The translations under genes and the position numbers were made by a program. A stretch of 64,000 nt of DNA from Flagellimonas sediminis (lineage in GTDB: Bacteria; Bacteroidota; Bacteroidia; Flavobacteriales; Flavobacteriaceae): contig NZ_JAAAMI010000006.1 of NCBI RefSeq assembly GCF_010500845.1, positions 1-64,000 of the forward strand, written 5' to 3'. This document shows positions 44,013 to 52,234 of this stretch, piece by piece. The notes below the pieces were generated by a model, which saw only the letters and a list, made by a program, of their open reading frames with translations, made no database searches and was not told where the DNA came from. Within the stretch, counting starts at the first letter, position 1. Every line of letters starts with the position of its first letter.

Positions 44013-44876
44013 TTACTGAGCCCTTCGGATGTTGAGCACCTGCCCGATGGAGATGATGTTATCGTTCAGGTTATTGAGACGTTTGATCTCGTCCACCGAA
44101 ATGTCATACTTTCTGGAAATGCCATACAGGGTTTCCCCTTTTTCCACCGTATGGGTCACCACTTCTTGAACCTGGGGAACTTCATCCGTTGAAGGTTGAC
44201 GCACGGTTTCCATGGGGGTTTCCACCACCGCCTCGTCATATTGGTGCAAATTGTACCGTTCGATCAAGGCGATCAACTTTTGGGGATATTGCTTATCCGT
44301 GGCATAGCCCGCCTGTCGGAGTCCATGGGCCCATTTTTTATAATCGTCCCGTCGGTAATCGAACAAAAATGCATAACGGGAACGTGAGGTCAAGAAAAGA
44401 CTGTGATCCCGGAACGAAAACATGGGGTGGTTGTATTTTCTAAAACATTCCCCCTTGGCATCATCATCATGAAAATCGAACTCCCCTTCCCAACCCGTAT
44501 GGCATTTGATCCCAAAGTGGTTGTTGGTTTTCAAGGTGAGTTCCCCACGACCGGAACCGCTTTCCAAAATCCCTTGCGCCAAAGTAATACTGGCAGGAAT
44601 GCCAAAGGCACGCATTTCGTATTGGGCGATTTCGGCAAAGGTCTTGATGTATTCTTCAGTACTGGAAATCGGGAATTTTTCAAACCTACCTGGGTCCTCG
44701 GGCATGGGATACAATTCCGAACCTTCGGCACTACCATTTGAGATCGCCGTGGGTTGTTTGGTCTCCGTCCTGCTCACTACGGGAGCGCCATTTCGGTGGG
44801 TAGACCTTCTTTTTTTGGCCCCGCAACTTGAGAGCAGCAATACTACCAAAAGTGCATATCCGATTCGCTTTATCAT
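44013..44876 (-). CDS. Glucosaminidase-LysM lipoprotein (peptidoglycan hydrolase)
   Basis: Protein of 287 aa: lipoprotein signal (LVVLLLSSC, C18), Ser/Thr/Pro linker to about residue 70, a glucosaminidase domain of the FlgJ/Auto type at about 80-215 (ASITLAQGILESGSGRGELTLKTNNHFGIKC and GYATDKQYPQKLIALIERYNL), and a LysM at about 240-285 (THTVEKGETLYGISRKYDISVDEIKRLN). Glu in GILESGSG is the catalytic acid. It cleaves glycan strands of peptidoglycan while LysM holds the wall. It overlaps the ACC-deaminase-like gene by 4 bases. Confidence 0.9.
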   Translation of the reverse strand: MIKRIGYALLVVLLLSSCGAKKRRSTHRNGAPVVSRTETKQPTAISNGSAEGSELYPMPEDPGRFEKFPISSTEEYIKTFAEIAQYEMRAFGIPASITLAQGILESGSGRGELTLKTNNHFGIKCHTGWEGEFDFHDDDAKGECFRKYNHPMFSFRDHSLFLTSRSRYAFLFDYRRDDYKKWAHGLRQAGYATDKQYPQKLIALIERYNLHQYDEAVVETPMETVRQPSTDEVPQVQEVVTHTVEKGETLYGISRKYDISVDEIKRLNNLNDNIISIGQVLNIRRAQ

Positions 44877-45778
44877 ACGTCCAATAAGGGTAAATTCTTC
44901 TTTTTCAATACCAGGTTCATGCCCTGTATGCCTTGTAATCCACCGGTATGAATGGCCAAGATTTGGGTATTTCGGGGGAAAACTTCCTGGTTTACAAGGT
45001 CAAAAATACCAAAAAGCATCTTTCCTGTGTAAATTGGATCTAAAGGAATTCCAGTTTTGTGTTTAAAGTCGTTGATGAAATGGATAAGTTCCTCGGTCAC
45101 TTTTGCATAGCCCCCAAAATGGTAATCTGTCACCAATTGCCAACCATCATTGCATGCGAAGCGGCTAACGGACTCGTTCAAAAAATCTCCTTTCAAGGCA
45201 GGAAAACCCAGTACCTTCTGATGTTTTTGGCTTGCGTTGATGAGTCCGGCCACAGTGCCACCCGTTCCCACAGCGCAGCAGACCACATCAAAAGTTGCAT
45301 CGGATTCCGTTAAGATTTCGGTACAGCCCTTCACGGCCAAATCGTTGGTTCCACCTTCGGGCAGAAGGTAAAAATCCCCGAATTTATTTTTTAAATATTG
45401 GAGGAAAGTTTGTTCTTCCTTTTGACGATGCTGCTCTCTCGACACAAAATGAAACTGCATGCCTTGTTCATGGGCCAGGGCCAAGGTGGGATTATGCTGC
45501 CATTGATCTTGTAATTCTTCCCCCCGTATGACCCCGATGGCTTGAAAACCGTGTTCCATGCCTGCACAGGCCACGGCTGCAATGTGGTTGGAAAAGGCCC
45601 CACCAAAGGTGAGCAAGGTAGCATGTCCCTGATTTTTGGCTTCAACCAGATTGTATTTGAGTTTGCGGTATTTGTTCCCGGAAATCAAGGGATGGATAGT
45701 ATCTTCCCGTTTGATGTACAGGGTCACGCCCTTTTCTTTTAAAAGGGGATGGTCTATATGCTGGTTGGGGATGTTCAA
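44873..45778 (-). CDS. ACC deaminase/D-cysteine desulfhydrase-family PLP enzyme
   Basis: Protein of 301 aa, PLP fold type II. KREDTIHPLISGNKYRKLKYNL carries the PLP-lysine region, FGGAFSNHIAAVACAG, and the phosphate loop GTGGTVAGLI match the family. The enzyme probably deaminates 1-aminocyclopropane-1-carboxylate or desulfhydrates D-cysteine; the specificity cannot be read reliably. It overlaps the LysM gene (44873-44876) and lies 9 bases after the HExxH protein gene. Confidence 0.85.
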   Translation of the reverse strand: MNIPNQHIDHPLLKEKGVTLYIKREDTIHPLISGNKYRKLKYNLVEAKNQGHATLLTFGGAFSNHIAAVACAGMEHGFQAIGVIRGEELQDQWQHNPTLALAHEQGMQFHFVSREQHRQKEEQTFLQYLKNKFGDFYLLPEGGTNDLAVKGCTEILTESDATFDVVCCAVGTGGTVAGLINASQKHQKVLGFPALKGDFLNESVSRFACNDGWQLVTDYHFGGYAKVTEELIHFINDFKHKTGIPLDPIYTGKMLFGIFDLVNQEVFPRNTQILAIHTGGLQGIQGMNLVLKKKNLPLLDV

Positions 45779-45787
45779 TCCAAAGAA

Positions 45788-46117
45788 TTAACGCGTCAAG
45801 TACTGCAAAAAACCAAAGGTTTTCCGTTTGGAAAGATACTGCATATCCTTTTCATGGGCATAGGCCTCACGCTCAAAGCTAATGTTCTGATACGCTCGGT
45901 AACTGTCCAGATACAGCAACGTACGCAGTAACCATTCTGTAATATAAAGAATGTAAAAAGGTAAGATCAACAGTTCGCGCTGTTGACGCAGATGGATACG
46001 CTCGTGATTGATGAGCACCTCATCCGTCTTCAGGGAATCCTCCTTCAAGATGATGAACGGCCAAAGGGAAAGGCCCACATAATTTTTATAGAAGACATGT
46101 TTAAAAACGAGTATCAC
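45788..46117 (-). CDS. Small HExxH membrane protein, metalloprotease-like
   Basis: Protein of 109 aa. INHERIHLRQQRELL contains HExxH (H38, E39, H42), next to a hydrophobic segment (LLILPFYILYITEWLLRTLLYL), and the later EREAYAHEKD (E82-E84) could give the third zinc ligand, as in M56/gluzincin peptidases. The N-terminal part has hydrophobic stretches too. It resembles a stripped-down BlaR1/M56-type membrane protease but I do not know a characterised homologue of this size. A TATATTTG box (46142-46149, minus strand) sits 25 bases upstream. It probably heads an operon with the two genes after it. Confidence 0.65.
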   Translation of the reverse strand: MILVFKHVFYKNYVGLSLWPFIILKEDSLKTDEVLINHERIHLRQQRELLILPFYILYITEWLLRTLLYLDSYRAYQNISFEREAYAHEKDMQYLSKRKTFGFLQYLTR

Positions 46118-46141
46118 CTGAAATGTATCAAAGCTTTCCTA

Positions 46142-46149
46142 CAAATATA
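46142..46149 (-). promoter_or_regulatory. -7 promoter element for the HExxH gene operon
   Basis: Minus-strand TATATTTG matches TAnnTTTG and is 25 bases upstream of the ATG at 46117. No clear -33 TTG at the expected distance. Confidence 0.4.
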
Positions 46150-46291
46150 ACGGCATAGCATGCAGAAAATAAGGCCATCCCGATAATAATAGTAACAATT
46201 TCGGTGAATAACCCTGTTTTCGAAATCTTAAAACCTTGGTTGCTTTGATCGGAAAGCCGTAACTTTAAGTAATGATAGGGTAATTTCATAC

Positions 46292-46453
46292 ATGAAAGAA
46301 CACATTCCCTTGGAAGAGGGCGATTTTTACTTTTCGGAAAAGGGATATAGGGTTTTTACGGAGCAGTACCTTTTAAAACGGGGCTATTGTTGCGAAAGCG
46401 GTTGCAGGCACTGCCCGTATGGGTATAATCCTAAAACCAATTCGAGGTCGTAA
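46292..46453 (+). CDS. DUF5522-family small cysteine-rich protein
   Basis: A 53-aa gene: MKEHIPLEEGDFYFSEKG, then YRVFTEQYLLKRGYCCESGC and RHCPYGYNP. The four cysteines in YCCxxGCRHCPY and the conserved Phe-Thr-Glu identify DUF5522, a small Bacteroidota/proteobacterial family with a probable metal site. It is complete from ATG to TAA (46451-46453). Confidence 0.9.
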   Translation: MKEHIPLEEGDFYFSEKGYRVFTEQYLLKRGYCCESGCRHCPYGYNPKTNSRS

Positions 46454-46516
46454 ATGCCTCATTCGGCATAATATTTGTGCATGTTTTACCAATCTCAAGA
46501 ATTTAAAAAAAGTACT

Positions 46517-47083
46517 ATGAAAAGTTTAAAACGTATTGCACTGGTCGCCTTCACCCTGGGTCTGTTCGTTTCCTGTAGCACCGTTCAGGTAGTTTCCGAT
46601 TACGACAAACAGGCCGATTTTAACACGTATCGAAGCTATGCTTTCTACAAAACAGGTATTGACAAGGCCCAAATTTCCGATCTGGACAAAAAACGCATCT
46701 TGCGTGCCATTGAAACCGAACTGGCTTCTCGCGGATTTGTAAAATCGGACAATCCTGATGTTTTGATCAGCATCTTCACCAAAGAACGTGAGCGTGTTGA
46801 TGTCTACAACAACTACGGTTGGGGTTGGGGCGGATTCTACAATCCCTATGTTTGGGGTCCCGGTTGGGGCTGGGGTTGGGGCAACAATGTGAGCACCCGC
46901 ACCGAAGGGTCATTGTACATTGATGTGATCGACGCCAATAAAAAAGAATTGGTATGGCAAGGACGTGGAGTGGGCACCTTGAGCAATACCAAGAGCATTG
47001 AAAAGAAAGAGGAGCGTATCCGTGAATTTGTTTCCCAGATTCTGAAGGAATATCCTCCCCAAACGGCAGTAGCCGTTAACTAA
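46517..47083 (+). CDS. DUF4136 lipoprotein
   Basis: Protein of 188 aa from the ATG at 46517 (MKSLKRIALVAFTLGLFVSC, lipobox C20). The DUF4136 pattern follows: ADFNTYRSYAFYKT, ILRAIETELASRGFVKSDNPDVLI, and a Gly/Trp/Tyr-rich stretch (YGWGWGGFYNP, GWGWGWG). The family is an envelope lipoprotein of unknown role. A strong terminator follows at 47092. Confidence 0.9.
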   Translation: MKSLKRIALVAFTLGLFVSCSTVQVVSDYDKQADFNTYRSYAFYKTGIDKAQISDLDKKRILRAIETELASRGFVKSDNPDVLISIFTKERERVDVYNNYGWGWGGFYNPYVWGPGWGWGWGNNVSTRTEGSLYIDVIDANKKELVWQGRGVGTLSNTKSIEKKEERIREFVSQILKEYPPQTAVAVN

Positions 47084-47091
47084 AAAATACG

Positions 47092-47114
47092 AACCGCCCA
47101 AAGGGCGGTTTTTT
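47092..47114 (+). terminator. Terminator of the DUF4136 gene
   Basis: AACCGCCC (47092-47099) / GGGCGGTT (47103-47110), three-base loop, T run to 47114. Confidence 0.92.
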
Positions 47115-47185
47115 ATTGCTCTTCATTTAGATTTTCGAGATTCCGACATCGATTTCGTATCTTTAAGTCCAATAAAAATGCACAA

Positions 47186-48937
47186 ATGAGTTACGAATCC
47201 AATCCCATACTGGACAAACTTCCCAAGCACCTCAAACAGTTCATCAAACCGCAGAACTATGAAGATTACACAGCCATTGACCAAGCCGTTTGGCGTTATG
47301 TGATGCGAAAAAATGTGGATTATTTGAGCCAAGTGGCGCACAGTTCGTATGTGGATGGATTGAAGAAAACCGGCATTTCCATCGACCAGATCCCGAACAT
47401 GTACGGTATGAACCGTATCCTGAAGGAAATCGGTTGGGCGGCCGTGGCAGTGGACGGATTTATTCCCCCTTCGGCCTTTATGGAATTTCAGGCGTACAAT
47501 GTGTTGGTGATCGCTTCGGATATCCGTCAACTCGAAAACATTGAATACACCCCCGCACCGGATATCATCCACGAAGGGGCCGGACATGCACCCATTATTG
47601 CCAATCCGGAATATGCCGAATATTTAAGGCGCTTTGGGGAGATTGGCTGCAAGGCGATTTCCAGTGCCAAGGATTATGAACTGTACGATGCGGTGCGCCA
47701 TCTTTCTATCATCAAAGAGGCCCACGGCACACCCCAAGAAGAGATTGAAAAAGCTGAAAAACATATCGAATACCTGCAAGAGAACATGGGGGAACCCAGT
47801 GAGATGGCCCTCATCCGTAACCTGCACTGGTGGACCGTGGAATACGGCTTGATAGGCACTGTGGAACATCCCAAGATCTATGGGGCGGGACTGCTTTCCT
47901 CCATTGGGGAAAGTGCTTGGTGCATGACGGACCAAGTGAAAAAGATTCCCTACTCCATTGAAGCGGCACGAACCGAGTTTGACATTACCAAACCACAACC
48001 CCAGTTGTTCGTTACCCCGGATTTCGCTTTTTTGAGCCAGGTGCTGGAAGATTTTGCCAATACCATGGCCGTACGTAAAGGTGGGCTTTTGGGTATCAAA
48101 AAATTGATCACTTCCCAAGCGTTGGGTACCATTGAGCTGAGCACGGGACTCCAAATTTCAGGGGAATTCCATAATGTGATTGAGCATGATGGCAAACCTA
48201 TCTATATCCAGACCAAAGGCCCGACAGCCTTGGCGTATCGGGAAAAAGAACTCGTGGGACATAGCACCGCCTATCACGAGGAAGGTTTTGGGTCGCCCAT
48301 TGGGAAATTGAAGGGTATCAACATCGCCATTGAAGATATGGGACCGCGAGATTTGAAGGCTTATAAAATTTACGAAGGGGAGCAAATTTCCTTGGAATTT
48401 GAAGGAGGCATCAAGGTTGAAGGAACCATCATAACCGGTACTCGAAACCTGATGGGCAAGATCATCCTCATCACCTTTAAGGATTGTACTGTGACCCATG
48501 AAGGCAAGATACTGTTTCAACCGGAATGGGGGTTGTACGACATGGCCGTTGGCCAAAGTGTGGTTTCCGCCTACAACGGTCCGGCCGACCTCAATAGTTT
48601 TGACCTCATCACCCATCAGTTGACCGAGACCACTATCAAGCCAAAGAAAAGTGCCAAAAGGTTGCAATTGGAGCAATATTACCAGCAAGTGCGGGACTTT
48701 AGGGAAGGTACAAACACCACCATTTCCCGAAACAAGGTTTTCCAGGTCATCAAAAGTGAATTCCCTGAGGATTGGCTATTGCCCGTGGAATTGTATGAAT
48801 TGGCCAAACAGGGCGACGACCACCATTTTCAAAAAGAAATATTGGACCATTTGGAAAACATCAAACGCAACAATCCGAAAGTGGGCCATTTGATCGACGA
48901 CGGTATCAAATTGGCAGATGCTAGCTTGGTAAGTTAA
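47186..48937 (+). CDS. Aromatic amino acid hydroxylase with long C-terminal extension
   Basis: Protein of 583 aa. Residues ~1-320 are an iron- and pterin-dependent phenylalanine/tyrosine hydroxylase: iron ligands H129 and H134 in PDIIHEGAGHAP, and E219 in WTVEYGLIG. E. coli-type monomers are shorter (~260 aa); here about 260 further residues (IELSTGLQISGEFHNVIEH, YKIYEGEQISLEFEGGIKVEGTI, PAD...) form a beta-rich appendage found in Bacteroidota versions. It likely hydroxylates phenylalanine in the cytoplasm. The gene ends 4 bases into the opposing M61-like gene. Confidence 0.9.
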   Translation: MSYESNPILDKLPKHLKQFIKPQNYEDYTAIDQAVWRYVMRKNVDYLSQVAHSSYVDGLKKTGISIDQIPNMYGMNRILKEIGWAAVAVDGFIPPSAFMEFQAYNVLVIASDIRQLENIEYTPAPDIIHEGAGHAPIIANPEYAEYLRRFGEIGCKAISSAKDYELYDAVRHLSIIKEAHGTPQEEIEKAEKHIEYLQENMGEPSEMALIRNLHWWTVEYGLIGTVEHPKIYGAGLLSSIGESAWCMTDQVKKIPYSIEAARTEFDITKPQPQLFVTPDFAFLSQVLEDFANTMAVRKGGLLGIKKLITSQALGTIELSTGLQISGEFHNVIEHDGKPIYIQTKGPTALAYREKELVGHSTAYHEEGFGSPIGKLKGINIAIEDMGPRDLKAYKIYEGEQISLEFEGGIKVEGTIITGTRNLMGKIILITFKDCTVTHEGKILFQPEWGLYDMAVGQSVVSAYNGPADLNSFDLITHQLTETTIKPKKSAKRLQLEQYYQQVRDFREGTNTTISRNKVFQVIKSEFPEDWLLPVELYELAKQGDDHHFQKEILDHLENIKRNNPKVGHLIDDGIKLADASLVS

Positions 48938-50616
48938 AAGCCAAGTTTTTCGATATTGGATTCGGTTTCCTTCAGTTGGGGCACCATGGCCTTTTTGATG
49001 GGATAGAAAGCAAATTTAAAGGTCTTACCATCTCGCTTTACCCCGAGTTCCACTTCGTGGTCAATACTACCTTGCCAAATGCTGCGGGAAAATACCTCAT
49101 CCCCTTCACGTAACCCTGCATTCCAGGCTGCACTGCCTTCCACTACACTTTGGATTCCTTTTCGGTCTTCGGTAAATTCAAAACCCAACTCGTAGATATC
49201 GTTCATGGGATCATATTCCAATCCCAGTTCGTCGAACAATCCATAAAGGTCCACCTTGGCCCCTTCCTCAATATGTTGTTGAAAAAAGGCCTCAAAATCA
49301 TCACCTAAAAATTCCTTCATCACTTTAATGAAATAGGCATGGGTCAATTTTTGGTCTTTGGCCTTGACATCCTTATAAATTTGATGCATCACATTATCCA
49401 AACTTTGTTTTCCTTTGGATGTTTCACGGATTTTTTGGTCCAAATAGAAGGCAAACACAGCCCCTCTCCAATACGGCAGTTTGGAATAATCCCGATTGCC
49501 CCAAAAGTTATCGTAGTTGATATCGGTATTGGGAGCTTCCACCACTGGGGACGCATACAAATCACGGATGGTGCGGTTCATCTCGCGGATATAAAAGGCT
49601 CCAGTTAGACCATTGATCTTGTTGGCTGCAATATTTTTGAAGGTATAATATTCGGTAAAGCCCTCACTGAACCAATATTGTTCCTCCTCGTTGGAATTTT
49701 TGATGGTATGCCCGATCCAGTTGTGCATCAACTCATGATTGAACAGGTACACCAACTGTTCAATATCCGTAAAATCGTTGTTGGAAATGGAGGTGGCAAA
49801 AGAATTGGTGAGCCCCGTCCCTTGAAAACTGCTTCCGGTTTCCTGCGGAAAAGGCTGCATGGTCACTGTGAAGTATTCTTGTGAATGGTCGTTCCAGAAA
49901 TTGCGCTGACAGGTCAAAGTCCGTTCCAGCACTTGGAACACCTTCTCCTCTTGGAACGGAATCCATTCCCCTCGGGTGGCCAAACTGATCTGGTTGCCTT
50001 GGATCTCCCCGGAAAGCACCCTAAAGTCCCCTCCCACAAAAATGGCATTTCCAAAAAGTGCCATATCCATATCCTTCAACTCTTGCAACTTTTTTTGGCT
50101 TCCAAAACTGTTGTGGATGGTATAATCCTCTGGAAACGCAGACCAATCCAATACAATGTCCTGATTGCTCTCTGCCTGTTCGGGCACCATGAACATATTG
50201 TGGGAAAACGCATGGAAATAAGCATCGCTGATGATAGGTCGATAGATTCTGCCTGTAGACAAGTCACCATCAAAGTCCTGCTTGAGGAAATACTCAAACT
50301 CCAATTGTTCGGTATCCTTGGGATGCATCAACACGATGCGACTGCTATCCATATCCTTTTCCACCACCCCTTCCACATTCAGCAAACGCATCTCACCCAA
50401 GGTGTTGAACAGTTTTTCCTGACCCCACGCCTCATTGGGAAACGACAGGGTGGTCACCCCACTGGTATCCGCGGGAATACTCATGCGGATTTTCAGTTGT
50501 GTCACGCTATCCACCTTAACCGGGGTTATGGTGTAGCAGATGTCGGCTTTGGGTTTTTGATTGCAGGCAAAGAAAAAAGTGGCTAAAAGGCCGGTTAGTA
50601 GAGCTCTTTTAAACAT
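48934..50616 (-). CDS. M61-type metallopeptidase lipoprotein with PDZ-like end
   Basis: Protein of 560 aa with lipoprotein signal (ATFFFACN, C18). HELMHNWIGH holds the zinc site H294-E295-H298 with E318 (WFSEGFTEYY) as third ligand, the arrangement of M1/M61 peptidases; its context matches M61 glycyl-aminopeptidase-like proteins. A C-terminal PDZ-like domain (about 460-545, KGIQSVVEGSAAWNAGLREGDEV) supports this. It probably trims peptides in the periplasm. It shares only its last bases with the convergent hydroxylase gene. Confidence 0.85.
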   Translation of the reverse strand: MFKRALLTGLLATFFFACNQKPKADICYTITPVKVDSVTQLKIRMSIPADTSGVTTLSFPNEAWGQEKLFNTLGEMRLLNVEGVVEKDMDSSRIVLMHPKDTEQLEFEYFLKQDFDGDLSTGRIYRPIISDAYFHAFSHNMFMVPEQAESNQDIVLDWSAFPEDYTIHNSFGSQKKLQELKDMDMALFGNAIFVGGDFRVLSGEIQGNQISLATRGEWIPFQEEKVFQVLERTLTCQRNFWNDHSQEYFTVTMQPFPQETGSSFQGTGLTNSFATSISNNDFTDIEQLVYLFNHELMHNWIGHTIKNSNEEEQYWFSEGFTEYYTFKNIAANKINGLTGAFYIREMNRTIRDLYASPVVEAPNTDINYDNFWGNRDYSKLPYWRGAVFAFYLDQKIRETSKGKQSLDNVMHQIYKDVKAKDQKLTHAYFIKVMKEFLGDDFEAFFQQHIEEGAKVDLYGLFDELGLEYDPMNDIYELGFEFTEDRKGIQSVVEGSAAWNAGLREGDEVFSRSIWQGSIDHEVELGVKRDGKTFKFAFYPIKKAMVPQLKETESNIEKLGF

Positions 50617-50671
50617 GGATTACATTGATTGATGAACTATAAAGACGCAAAAAAACGGGAAATGTGACAGA

Positions 50672-51286
50672 TTAATCCAGAATTTTATCCAATTCCTCCA
50701 TATTCTGTACCGGGACATCCTCAAAAACCAAGGTCCAACCCATGGAATGGGTGAGCACTAAAATACGGGAAAGTTCACTGACCAAGCGGTTTTCGGCATT
50801 GGATCGTAATGTGGAAGCATCGATTTTTTTCATCAATGAAGCGTTTACATTGCGTTTGATCAAATTGTAATCTTCCGCCTTGAAAGGATTAAGGTAATCA
50901 GCGGTGACATCGTAGTATTCAAAATCGGGATTGATCTTGATTTCCGGATCCGGAATGTTCGTAATCTTAACGGTCTTGTTCTCCTCATCCAAATCATAGG
51001 TAACTTGGGAAAGGTCATACACCACCATCACCTCGGCATTTACGACTACCAACGCTTTTTTCTGGGCGGTGACCAAGGGGCCAAAAAGTTCCCGCGAATC
51101 TTTATAATTGTATACTTCCGCAAAATGCCCTTCCGTCACGATCAATTTGGAAACGTTTTTAAGTTCCTGCTGGATCAGCATGGAATTCTCTTCCAAGATG
51201 GTCTTTTTTTCCCTATCGTCGGTACAAGACCTGTAGATCAAAACCGAAGCCAGGGCAATCACGGCGCCAATGAGTATTTTCTTCAT
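50672..51286 (-). CDS. DUF4230 membrane-anchored protein
   Basis: Protein of 204 aa. One N-terminal membrane segment (ILIGAVIALASVLIY) followed by the DUF4230 domain: ELKNVSKLIVTEGHFAEVYNYKD, KALVVVNAEVMVVYDLSQVTYDL, and TADYLNPFKAEDYN. The family is widespread in bacteria and of unknown function. It starts one base after the GSCFA gene's stop, so the three genes alaS, GSCFA and DUF4230 form a minus-strand operon. Confidence 0.85.
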   Translation of the reverse strand: MKKILIGAVIALASVLIYRSCTDDREKKTILEENSMLIQQELKNVSKLIVTEGHFAEVYNYKDSRELFGPLVTAQKKALVVVNAEVMVVYDLSQVTYDLDEENKTVKITNIPDPEIKINPDFEYYDVTADYLNPFKAEDYNLIKRNVNASLMKKIDASTLRSNAENRLVSELSRILVLTHSMGWTLVFEDVPVQNMEELDKILD

Positions 51287-52234
51287 TTATTCGAATTTCA
51301 TGAAAGGATACCTTTCTTGAAGATACGTAATTTTTGCCCGGAGCGATGTCCTAAACTTCTCGTGCGCCTCTGATCCTGGGTTAAAAGGACGGTGTTGCAG
51401 CCCCTTTCGAACGCTTTCCACTTCGTCCATAATGGGGTAGGCTTCGGAAGAAATCCAGACGGTTTTGAATTTTTCCCAAATGTAATCCACGGCCAACGCA
51501 TTGGGATGCACCATATCCTCGGCATAAAAACGATAATCACGCAGTTCATCCATCATGATCTCGTAAGCTGGAAAGTAGGACACACTGCGTCCATTTATTA
51601 TATGATGTAGTGCTGTAATTAGATGCGACTTGCCCTGTTGGTTTTCCATAAAACCATCTTTCAGGTGCCGAACCGGCGAAATCGTAAATATGAGTTTTGC
51701 CTTGGGATTTGCGCTGCCAATCAAACTCACCAGATTTTCCAAACTGGATTGGATGGTATCAACAGAAAGTAGATTTTTAGTGAATTCCCTTTGGGGAACT
51801 TTATGGCAATTGGCCACTATTTTTTGGGAAGCTATATGTTCGTACACCCAAGCCGTTCCCAAAGTTATGATGATGTGGGAAGCACTTTCCACCCATTGCC
51901 TTGTGAGTCGCAACCTTTGGTTGAACAGTTCCACCAAGGTTTTTTGGTCATCGGAACGCACCTCGGAATGCGCATCAAAACAACGCCAAATACCCTCTTG
52001 GCAGAATACCTCATCTTGTTGGTAAAAAGAACTTTCCAGTGCGCGCTTGACCAAGTTTTCCAAAGCCAGGGGCTGGAACAACACCCCGAAGGGATTTTGG
52101 TATTGGGGAAATTGAAAGTAATTCAGCTTGTACCCCATGTTTTCCACAAAACAAGAACCCAACAACAGCACTTTTCCCTGATAATCGATGGGATGATCTG
52201 CGGGCTGTAAGGGTACTTTGGTCTGTAGCTCCAT
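51287..52234 (-). CDS. GSCFA-domain protein
   Basis: Protein of 315 aa from the ATG at 52234 (the TTG three bases earlier is less likely). GSCFVENMG (about residues 26-34) is the motif naming the GSCFA family, which has an SGNH-hydrolase-like fold; SHIIITLGTAWVYEH and DMVHPNALAVDYIWE carry the later conserved block (Asp-x-x-His). It may be an esterase or acyltransferase on the envelope or glycans; the substrate is unknown. Start and alaS stop overlap by one base. Confidence 0.88.
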   Translation of the reverse strand: MELQTKVPLQPADHPIDYQGKVLLLGSCFVENMGYKLNYFQFPQYQNPFGVLFQPLALENLVKRALESSFYQQDEVFCQEGIWRCFDAHSEVRSDDQKTLVELFNQRLRLTRQWVESASHIIITLGTAWVYEHIASQKIVANCHKVPQREFTKNLLSVDTIQSSLENLVSLIGSANPKAKLIFTISPVRHLKDGFMENQQGKSHLITALHHIINGRSVSYFPAYEIMMDELRDYRFYAEDMVHPNALAVDYIWEKFKTVWISSEAYPIMDEVESVRKGLQHRPFNPGSEAHEKFRTSLRAKITYLQERYPFMKFE

